Positions 1-10,701 of a DNA stretch of 64,000 nucleotides are shown one piece after another. Both the position numbers and the translations under genes were made by a program. The stretch is from Oryzias latipes (taxonomy: Eukaryota > Chordata > Actinopteri > Beloniformes > Adrianichthyidae): assembly GCF_002234675.1 (NCBI RefSeq), contig NC_019867.2, positions 372,001 through 436,000 of the forward strand, read 5' to 3'. Positions within the stretch are counted from its first letter, which is position 1, and every line of letters starts with the position of its first letter. The notes beneath the pieces are model-generated. The model was not told the origin of the DNA. It searched no databases and saw only the letters and a program-made list of their open reading frames with translations.

Positions 1-3000
1 CGTTCCTGCTAAAAGGTGGTTCTGGTGGACGTTCCTGCTAATAGGTGGTTCTGGTGGACGTTTCGGCCGATTGGTGGTTCTGCTGGATTTCCCTGCCGAT
101 TGGTAGTTCTGGTGGACGTTCCTGCCGATTGGTGGTTCTGCTGGATTTTCCTGCCGATAGGTGGATCTGGTGGACGTTCCTGCCGATAGGTGGTTCTGCT
201 GGACGTTCCTGTCGATAGGTGGTTCTGGTGGACATTCCTGCCGATAGGTGGTTCTGGTGGACGTTACTGCTAATAGGCGGTTCTACTGGCCATTCCCGCT
301 AATAGGCGGTTCTACTGGCCATTCGCGCTAATAGGTGGTTCTGGTGGACGTTCCTGCTAATAGGTGGTTCTGTTGGCCATTCCCGCTAATAGGTGGTTCT
401 GCTGGCCATTCCCACTAATAAGTGGTTCTGGTGCACGTTCCTGCCGATAGGTGGTTCTGGTGGACGTTCCCGCTAATAGGTGGTTTTACTGGCCATTCCC
501 GCTAATAGGTGGTTCTGCTGGACGTTCCTTCTAATAGGTGGTTGTGGTGGACGTTTCGGCCGATTGGTGGTTCTGCTGGATTTTCCTGCCGATTGGTAGT
601 TCTGGTGGACATTCCTGCCGATAGGTGGTTCTGGTGGACGTTCCCGCTAATAGGTGGTTCTGCTGGACGTTCCCGCTAATAGGTGGTTCTGGTGGACGTT
701 CCCGCTAATAGGTGGTTCTGCTGAACGTTCCCGCTAATAGGTGGTTCTGCTGGACGTTCCCGCTAATAGGTGGTTCTGGTGGACGTTCCTGCCGATAGGT
801 GTTTTTCTGGTGGACGTTCCTGCCGATAGGTGGTTCTGCTGGACGTTCCTGCCGATAGGTGTTTCTGGTGGACGTTCCTGCCGATAGGTGGTTCTGGTGG
901 ACGTTCCTGCTAATAGGTGGTTCTGGTGGACGTTTCGTCCGATTGGTGGTTCTGCTGGATTTTCCTGCCAATTGGTAGTTCTGGTGGACATTCCTGCCGA
1001 TAGGTGGTTCTGGTGGACGTTCCCGCTAATAGGTGGTTCTGCTGGACATTCCCGCTAATAGGTGGTTCTGGTGGACGTTCCCGCTAATAGGTCGTTCTGG
1101 TGGACGTTCCCGCTAATAGGTGGTTCTGGTGGACGTTCCTGCCGATAGGTGTTTCTGGTGGACGTTCCTGCCGTTAGGTGGTTTTGGTGGACGTTCCTGC
1201 TAATAGGTGGTTCTGGTGGACGTTCCCGCTAATAGGTGGTTCTGGTGGACGTTCCTGCTAAAAGGTGGTTCTGGTGGACGTTCCTGCTAATAGGTGGTTC
1301 TGGTGGACGTTTCGGCCGATTGGTGGTTCTGCTGGATTTCCCTGCCGATTGGTAGTTCTGGTGGACGTTCCTGCCGATTGGTGGTTCTGCTGGATTTTCC
1401 TGCCGATAGGTGGATCTGGTGGACGTTCCTGCCGATAGGTGGTTCTGCTGGACGTTCCTGTCGATAGGTGGTTCTGGTGGACATTCCTGCCGATAGGTGG
1501 TTCTGGTGGACGTTACTGCTAATAGGCGGTTCTACTGGCCATTCCCGCTAATAGGCGGTTCTACTGGCCATTCGCGCTAATAGGTGGTTCTGGTGGACGT
1601 TCCTGCTAATAGGTGGTTCTGTTGGCCATTCCCGCTAATAGGTGGTTCTGCTGGCCATTCCCACTAATAAGTGGTTCTGGTGCACGTTCCTGCCGATAGG
1701 TGGTTCTGGTGGACGTTCCCGCTAATAGGTGGTTTTACTGGCCATTCCCGCTAATAGGTGGTTCTGCTGGACGTTCCTTCTAATAGGTGGTTGTGGTGGA
1801 CGTTTCGGCCGATTGGTGGTTCTGCTGGATTTTCCTGCCGATTGGTAGTTCTGGTGGACATTCCTGCCGATAGGTGGTTCTGGTGGACGTTCCCGCTAAT
1901 AGGTGGTTCTGCTGGACGTTCCCGCTAATAGGTGGTTCTGGTGGACGTTCCCGCTAATAGGTGGTTCTGCTGAACGTTCCCGCTAATAGGTGGTTCTGCT
2001 GGACGTTCCCGCTAATAGGTGGTTCTGGTGGACGTTCCTGCCGATAGGTGTTTTTCTGGTGGACGTTCCTGCCGATAGGTGGTTCTAGTGGACGTTCCTG
2101 CTAATAGGTGGTTCTGGTGGACGTTCCCGCTAATAGGTGGTTCTGGTGGACGTTCCCGCTAATAGGTGGTTCTGGTGGACGTTCCTGCTAATAGGTGGTT
2201 CTGCTGGACGTTCCTTCTAATAGGTGGTTCTGGTGGACGTTTCGGCCGATTGGTGGTTCTGCTGGATTTTCCTGCCGATTGGTAGTTCTGGTGGACGTCC
2301 CTGCAAATAGGTGGTTCTGGTGGACGTTCCTGCCGATAGGTGGTTCTGGTGGACGTTACTGCTAATAGGTTGTTCTACTGGCCATTCCCGCTAATAGTTG
2401 GTTCTGGTGGACGTTCCTGCCGATAGGTGGTTCTGGTGGACATTACTGCTAATAGGTTGTTCTACTGGCCATTCCCGCTAATAGGTGGTTCTGGTGGACA
2501 TTCCTGCTAATAGATGGTTTTGGTGGACGTTTCGGCCAATTGGTAGTTCTGCTGGATTTTCCTGCCGATTGGTAGTTTTGCTGGACGTTCCTGCTAATAG
2601 GTGGTTCTGGTGGACGTTCCCGCTAATAGTTGGTTCTACTGGCCATTCCCGCTAATAGGTGGTTCTGCTGGCCATTCCCACTAATAGGTGGTTCTGGTGC
2701 ACGTTCCTGCCGATAGGTGGTTTTGGTGGACGTTCCCGCTAATAGGTGGTTCTACTGGCCATTCCCGCTAATAGGTGGTTCTGTTGGACGTTCCTTCTAA
2801 TAGGTGGTTCTGGTGGACGTTTCGGCCGATTGGTGGTTCTGCTGGATTTTCCTGCCGATTGGTAGTTCTGGTGGACGTTCCTGCCGATAGATGGTTCTGC
2901 TGGACGTTGCTTCTAATAGGTGGTTCTGGTGGACGTTTCGGCCGATTGGTGGTTCTGCTGGATTTTCCTGCCGATTGGTAGTTCTGGTGGACATTCCTGC

Positions 3001-6000
3001 CGATAGGTTGTTCTGGTGGACGTTCCCGCTAATAGGTGGTTCTGCTGGACGTTCCCGCTAATAGGTGGTTCTGGTGGAAGTTCCCGCTAATAGGTGGTTC
3101 TGCTGAACGTTCCCGCTAATAGGTGGTTCTGCTGGACGTTCCCGCTAATAGGTGGTTCTGGTGGACGTTCCTGCCGATAGGTGTTTTTCTGGTGGACGTT
3201 CCTGCCGATAGGTAGTTCTGGTGGACGTTCCTGCTAATAGGTGGTTCTGCTGAACGTTCCCGCTAATAGGTGGTTCTGCTGGACGTTCCCGCTAATAGGT
3301 GGTTCTGGTGGACGTTCCTGCCGATAGGTGTTTTTCTGGTGGACGTTCCTGCCGATAGGTAGTTCTGGTGGACGTTCCTGCTAATAGGTGGTTCTGGTGG
3401 ACGTTCCCGCTAATAGGTGGTTCTGGTGGACGTTCCCGCTAATAGGTGGTTCTGGTGGACGTTCCTGCCGATAAGTGGCTCTGGTGGACGTTCCCGCTAA
3501 TAGGTGGTTCTGGTGGACGTTCCTGCTAATAGGTGGTTCTGGTGGACGTTTCGGCCGATTGGTGGTTCTGCTGGATTTCCCTGCCGATTGGTAGTTCTGG
3601 TGGACGTTCCTGCCGATTGGTGGTTCTGCTGGATTTTCCTGCCGATAGGTGTTTCTGGTTGACGTTCCTGCCGATAGGTGGTTCTGCTGGACGTTCCTGC
3701 CGATAGGTGGTTCTGGTGGACGTTCCTGCCGATAGGTGGTTCTGGTGGACGTTACTGCTGATAGGCTGTTTAACTGGCCATTCCCGCTAATAGGCGGTTC
3801 TACTGGCCATTCCCGCTAATAGGTGGTTCTGGTGGACGTTCCTGCTAATAGGTGGTTCTGCTGGCCATTCCTGCTAATAGGTGGTTCTGGTGGACGTTCC
3901 TTCTAATAGGTTGTTCTGGTGGACGTTTCGGCCGATTGGTGGTTCTGCTGGATTTTCCTGCCGATGGGTAGTTCTGGTGGACGTTCCTGCCGATAGGTGG
4001 TTCTGGTGGACGTTCCTGCCGATAGGTGGTTCTGGTGGACGTTCCTGCCGATAGGTGTTTCTGGTGGACGTTCCCGCTAATAGGTGGTTCTACTGGCCAT
4101 TCCTGCTAATAGGTGGTTCTGGTGGACGTTCCTTCTAATAGGTTGTTCTGGTGGACGTTTCGGCCGATTGGTGGTTCTGCTGGATTTTCCTGCCGATGGG
4201 TAGTTCTGGTGGACGTTCCTGCCGATAGGTGGTTCTGGTGGACGTTCCTGCCGATAGGTGGTTCTGGTGGACGTTCCTGCCGATAGGTGTTTCTGGTGGA
4301 CGTTCCCGCTAATAGGTGGTTCTACTGGCCATTCCTGCTAATAGGTGGTTCTGGTGGACGTTCCTTCTAATAGGTGGTTCTGGTGGACGTTTCGGCCGAT
4401 TGGTGGTTCTGCTGGATTTTCCTGCCGATGGGTAGTTCTGGTGGACGTTCCTGCCGATAGGTGGTTCTGGTGGACGTTCCTGCCGATAGGTGGTTCTGGT
4501 GGACGTTCCTGCCGATAGGTGTTTCTGGTGGACGTTCCCGCTAATAGGTGGTTCTACTGGCCATTCCTGCTAATAGGTGGTTCTGGTGGACGTTCCTTCT
4601 AATAGGTGGTTCTGGTGGACGTTTCGGCCGATTGGTGGTTCTGCTGGATTTTCCTGCCGATGGGTAGTTCTGGTGGACGTTCCTGCCGATAGGTGGTTCT
4701 GGTGGACGTTCCTGCCGATAGGTGGTTCTGGTGGACGTTCCTGCCGATAGGTGGTTCTGCTGGACGTTCCTGCCGATAGGTGGTTCTGGTGGACGTTCCT
4801 GCCGATAGGTGGTTCTGCTGGACGTTCCTGCCGATAGGTGGTTCTGGTGGACGTTCCTGCCGATAGGTGGTTCTGGTGGACGTTCCTGCTAATAGGTGGT
4901 TCTGGTGGACGTTTCGGCCGATTGGTGGTTCTGCTGGATTTTCCTGCCAATTGGTAGTTCTGGTGGACATTCCTGCCGATAGGTGGTTCTGGTGGACGTT
5001 CCCGCTAATAGGTGGTTCTGCTGGACGTTCCCGCTAATAGGTGGTTCTGGTGGACGTTCCCGCTAATAGGTGGTTCTGGTGGACGTTCCCGCTAATAGGT
5101 GGTTCTGGTGGACGTTCCTGCCGATAGGTGTTTCTGGTGGACGTTCCTGCCGATAGGTGGTTTTGGTGGACGTTCCTGCTAATAGGTGGTTCTGGTGGAC
5201 GTTCCCGCTAATAGGTGGTTGTGGTGGACGTTTCTGCCGATAGGTGGTTCTGGTGGACGTTCCCGCTAATAGGTGGTTCTGGTGGACTTTCCTGCTAATA
5301 CATGGTTCTGGTGGACGTTTCGGCCGATTGGTGGTTCTGCTGGATTTCCCTGCCGATTGGTAGTTCTGGTGGACGTTCCTGCCGATTGGTGGTTCTGCTG
5401 GATTTTCCTGCCGATAGGTGGTTCTGGTGGACGTTCCTGCCGATAGGTGGTTCTGGTGGACGTTACGGCTAATAGGCGGTTCTACTGGCCATTCCCGCTA
5501 ATAGGCGGTTCTACTGGCCATTCCCGCTAATAGTTGGTTCTGGTGGACGTTCCTGCTAATAGGTGGTTCTGCTGGACGTTCCTTCTAATAGGTGGTTCTG
5601 GTGGACGTTTCGGCCGATTGGTGGTTCTGCTGGATTTTCCTGCCGATTGGTAGTTCTGGTGGACGTTCCTGCCGATAGGTGGTTCTGGAGGACGTTTCCG
5701 CTAATAGGTGGTTCTGGTGGACGTTCCTGCCGATAGGTGGTTCTGGTGGACGTTCCCGCTAATAGGTGGTTCTGCTGGACGTTCCTGCCGATAGGTGGTT
5801 CTGGTGGACGTTCCTGCCGATAGGTGGTTCTGCTGGACGTTCTTGCCGATAGCTGGTTCTGGTGGACGTTCCTGCCGATAGGTGGTTCTGGTGGACGTTC
5901 CTGCTAATAGGTGGTTCTGGTGGACGTTTCCGCTAATAGGTGGTTCTACTGGCCTTTCCCGCTAATAGGTGGTTCTGCTGGATTTTCCTGCCGATTGGTA

Positions 6001-9000
6001 TTTCTGGTGGACGTTCCTGCCGATAGGTGGTTCTGGTGGACGTTGCTGCCGATAGGTGGTTCTGCTGGACGTTCCTGCCGATAGGTGGTTCTGCTGGACG
6101 TTCCCGCCAATAGGTGGTTCTGCTGGACGTTCCCGCTAATAGGTGGTTCTGGTGGACGTTCCTGCCGATAGGTGGTTCTGGTGGACGTTCCCGCTAATAG
6201 GTGGTTCTGCTGGACGTTCCTGCCAATAGGTGGTTCTGGTGGACGTTACTGCTAATAGGCGGTTCTACTGGCCATTCCCGCTAATAGGCGGTTCTACTGG
6301 CCATTCCCGCTAATAGTTGGTTCTGGTGGACGTTCCTGCTAATAGGTGGTTCTGCTGGACGTTCCATCTAATAGGTGGTTCTGCTGGATTTTCCTGCCGA
6401 TTGGTAGTTCTGGTGGACGTTCCTGCCGATAGGTGGTTCTGGTGGACGTTCCTGCTAATAGGTGGTTCTGCTGGACGCTCCTGCCAATAGGTGGTTCTGC
6501 TGGACGTTCCTGCTAATAAGTGGTTTTGCTGGACGTTCCTGCCGATAGGTGGTTCTGCTGGACGTTCCTGCTAATACGTGGTTCTGGCGGACGTTCCTGC
6601 TAATAGGTGGTTCTGATGGACGTTCCTGCCGATAGGTGGTTCTGCTGGACGTTCCCGCTAATTGGTGGTTCTGCTGGACGTTCCCGCTAATAGGTGGTTC
6701 TGGTGGACGTTCCTGCCGATAGTTGGTTCTGCTGGATTTTCCTGCCGATTGGTAGTTCTGGTGGACGTTCCTGCCGACAGGTGGTTCTAGTGGACGTTTC
6801 CGCTAATAGGTGGGTCTGCTGGACGTTTCTTCCGATAAGTGGTTCTGGTGGACGTTCCCGCTAATAGGTGGTTCTGGTGGACGTTCCTGCTAATAGGTGG
6901 TTCTGGTGGACGTTCCTGCTAATAGGTGGTTCTGCTGGATTTTCCTGCCGATTGGTAGTTCTGGTGGACGTTCCTGCCGACAGGTGGTTCTAGTGGACGT
7001 TTCCTCTAATAGGTGGGTCTGCTGGACGTTTCTTCCGATAGGTGGTTCTGGTGGACGTTCCTGCCGATAGGGGGTTCTGGTGGACGTTCCCGCTAATAGG
7101 TGGTTCTGGTGGACGTTCCTGCTAAAAGGTGGTTCTGGTGGACGTTCCCGCTAATAGGTGGTTCTACTGGACGTTCCTGCCGATAGGTGGTTCTGGTGGA
7201 CGTTCCTGCCGATAGGTGGTTCTGGTGGACGTTCCTGCTAATAGGTGGTTCTGGTGGACGTTCCCGCTAATAGGTGGTTCTGGTGGACGTTCCTGCCGAT
7301 AAGTGGCTCTGGTGGACGTTCCCGCTAATAGGTGGTTCTGGTGGACGTTCCTGCTAATAGGTGGTTCTGGTGGACGTTTCGGCCGATTGGTGGTTCTGCT
7401 GGATTTTCCTGCCAATTGGTAGTTCTGGTGGACATTCCTGCCGATAGGTGGTTCTGGTGGACGTTCCCGCTAATAGGTGGTTCTGCTGGACGTTCCCGCT
7501 AATAGGTGGTTCTGGTGGACGTTCCCGCTAATAGGTGGTTCTGGTGGACGTTCCCGCTAATAGGTGGTTCTGGTGGACGTTACTGCTAATAGGCGGTTCT
7601 ACTGGCCATTCCCGCTAATAGGCGGTTCTACTGGCCATTCCCGCTAATAGTTGGTTCTGGTGGACGTTCCTGCTAATAGGTGGTTCTGCTGGACGTTCCA
7701 TCTAATAGGTGGTTCTGCTGGATTTTCCTGCCGATTGGTAGTTCTGGTGGACGTTCCTGCCGATAGGTGGTTCTGGTGGACGTTCCTGCTAATAGGTGGT
7801 TCTGCTGGACGCTCCTGCCAATAGGTGGTTCTGCTGGACGTTCCTGCTAATAAGTGGTTTTGCTGGACGTTCCTGCCGATAGGTGGTTCTGCTGGACGTT
7901 CCTGCTAATACGTGGTTCTGGCGGACGTTCCTGCTAATAGGTGGTTCTGATGGACGTTCCTGCCGATAGGTGGTTCTGCTGGACGTTCCTGCCGATAGGT
8001 GTTTCTGGTGGACGTTCCTGCCGATAGGTGGTTTTGGTGGACGTTCCTGCTAATAGGTGGTTCTGGTGGACGTTCCCGCTAATAGGTGGTTGTGGTGGAC
8101 GTTTCTGCCGATAGGTGGTTCTGGTGGACGTTCCCGCTAATACATGGTTCTGGTGGACGTTTCGGCCGATTGGTGGTTCTGCTGGATTTCCCTGCCGATT
8201 GGTAGTTCTGGTGGACGTTCCTGCCGATTGGTGGTTCTGCTGGACGTTCCTGCCGATAGGTGGTTCTGGTTGACGTTCCTGCCGATAGGTGGTTCTGGTG
8301 GACGTTACTGCTAATAGGCGGTTCTACTGGCCATTCCCGCTAATAGGCGGTTCTACTGGCCATTCCCGCTAATAGTTGGTTCTGGTGGACGTTCCTGCTA
8401 ATAGGTGGTTCTGGTGTACTTTCCTGCTAATACATTGTTCTGGTGGACGTTTCGGCCGATTGGTGGTTCTGCTGGATTTCCCTGCCGATTGGTAGTTCTG
8501 GTGGACGTTCCTGCCGATTGGTGGTTCTGCTGGACGTTCCTGCCGATAGGTGGTTCTGGTTGACGTTCCTGCCGATAGGTGGTTCTGGTGGACGTTACTG
8601 CTAATAGGCGGTTCTACTGGCCATTCCCGCTAATAGGCGGTTCTACTGGCCATTCCCGCTAATAGTTGGTTCTGGTGGACGTTCCTGCTAATAGGTTGTT
8701 CTGCTGGACGTTCCTTCTAATAGGTGGTTCTGGTGGACGTTTCGGCCGATTGGTGGTTCTGCTGGATTTTCCTGCCGATTGGTAGTTCTGGTGGACGTTC
8801 CTGCCGATAGGTGGTTCTGCTGGATTTTCCTGCCGATTGGTAGTTCTGGTGGACGTTCCCGCTAATAGGTGGTTCTGGAGGACGTTTCCGCTAATAGGTG
8901 GTTCTGGTGGACGTTCCTGCCGATAGGTGGTTCTGGTGGACGTTCCCGCTAATAGGTGGTTCTGCTGGACGTTCCTGCCGATAGGTGGTTCTGGTGGACG

Positions 9001-10540
9001 TTCCTGCCGATAGGTGGTTCTGCTGGACGTTCTTGCCGATAGCTGGTTCTGGTGGACGTTCCTGCCGATAGGTGGTTCTGGTGGACGTTCCTGCTAATAG
9101 GTGGTTCTGGTGGACGTTTCCGCTAATAGGTGGTTCTACTGGCCATTCCCGCTAATAGGTGGTTCTGCTGGATTTTCCTGCCGATTGGTATTTCTGGTGG
9201 ACGTTCCTGCCGATAGGTGGTTCTGGTGGACGTTTCCGCTAATAGGTGGTTCTACTGGCCATTCCCGCTAATAGGTGGTTCTGCTTGACGTTCCTGCCGA
9301 TAGGTGGTTTTGGTGGACGTTCCTGCCGATAGGTGGTTCTGGTGGACGGCCCTGCCGATAGGTGGTTCTGCTGGACGTTCCTGCCGATAGGTGGTTCTGC
9401 TGGACGTTCCCGCCAATAGGTGGTTCTGCTGGACGTTCCCGCTAATAGGTGGTTCTGCTGGACGTTCCTGCCAATAGGTGGTTCTGGTGGACGTTACTGC
9501 TAATAGGCGGTTCTACTGGCCATTCCCGCTAATAGGCGGTTCTACTGGCCATTCCCGCTAATAGTTGGTTCTGGTGGACGTTCCTGCTAATAGGTGGTTC
9601 TGCTGGACTTTCCATCTAATAGGTGGTTCTGCTGGATTTTCCTGCCGATTGGTAGTTCTGGTGGACGTTCCTGCCGATAGGTGGTTCTGGTGGACGTTCC
9701 CGCTAATAGGTGGTTCTGCTGGACGCTCCTGCCAATAGGTGGTTCTGCTGGACGTTCCTGCTAATAAGTGGTTTTGTTGGACGTTCCTGCCGATAGGTGG
9801 TTCTGCTGGACGTTCCTGCTAATACGTGGTTCTGGCGGACGTTCCTGCTAATAGGTGGTTCTGCTGGACGTTCCCGCTAATTGGTGGTTCTGCTGGACGT
9901 TCCCGCTAATAGGTGGTTCTGGTGGACGTTCCTGCCGATAGTTGGTTCTGCTGGATTTTCCTGCCGATTGGTAGTTCTGGTGGACGTTCCTGCCGACACG
10001 TGGTTCTAGTGGACGTTTCCGCTAATAGGTGGGTCTGCTGGACGTTTCTTCCGATAGGTGGTTCTGGTGGACGTTCCCGCTAATAGGTGGTTCTGGTGGA
10101 CGTTCCTGCTAATAGGTGGTTCTGGTGGACGTTCCTGCTAATAGGTGGTTCTGCTGGATTTTCCTGCCGATTGGTAGTTCTGGTGGACGTTCCTGCCGAC
10201 AGGTAGTTCTAGGGGACGTTTCCTCTAATAGGTGGGTCTGCTGGACATTTCTTCCGATAGGTGGTTCTGGTGGACGTTCCTGCCGATAGGTGGTTCTGGT
10301 GGACGTTCCCGCTAATAGGTGGTTCTGGTGGACGTTCCTGCTAAAAGGTGGTTCTGGTGGACGTTCCCGCTAATAGGTGGTTCTACTGGACGTTCCTGCC
10401 GATAGGTGGTTCTGGTGGACGTTCCTGCCGATAGGTGGTTCTGGTGGACGTTTCCTGCTAATAGGTGGTTCTGGTGGACGTTCCTGCTAATAGGTGGTTC
10501 TGGTGGACGTTCCCGCTAATAGGTGGTTCTGGTGGACGTT
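1..10540. repeat. 29-bp minisatellite array, more than 360 units
   Basis: The whole stretch is a head-to-tail tandem repeat with a 29-bp period. A typical unit reads GGTGGTTCTGGTGGACGTTC followed by CTGCTAATA. Common unit types differ by a few bases: CCCGCTAATA, CTGCCGATA, a TTCGGCCGATT type paired with a TGCTGGATTTTCCTGCC type, and a CTACTGGCCATTC type. Unit types recur in fixed order, giving higher-order repeats. The plus strand is G/T-rich. The array runs off the left window edge, so its full length is unknown. Several short open frames run through it on the minus strand because stop codons are rare in the unit; they change frame with the 29-bp period and are not genes. Its right end is about 160 bp beyond the LRRC2 stop codon. 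Confidence 0.97.
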
Positions 10541-10701
10541 CTTCCTGATGGAGCTGTTAAGCTACAGATCCGTCTCCAGGCTGTTCTAGCTTCAGACGAC
10601 AGCTCAACCATTACCATCAACGCTAGAACATGTCAAAAATCTGTGAGTTGTTTTCAAATCCTTCAGGAGAAAAACCGCAGCTGAACAGATCTGTGTTGGG
10701 G

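Noticed and set aside
1-10540. Possible CRISPR-like array (29-bp repeat)
   Set aside because: Units are directly adjacent with no spacers, and the context is a vertebrate genome.
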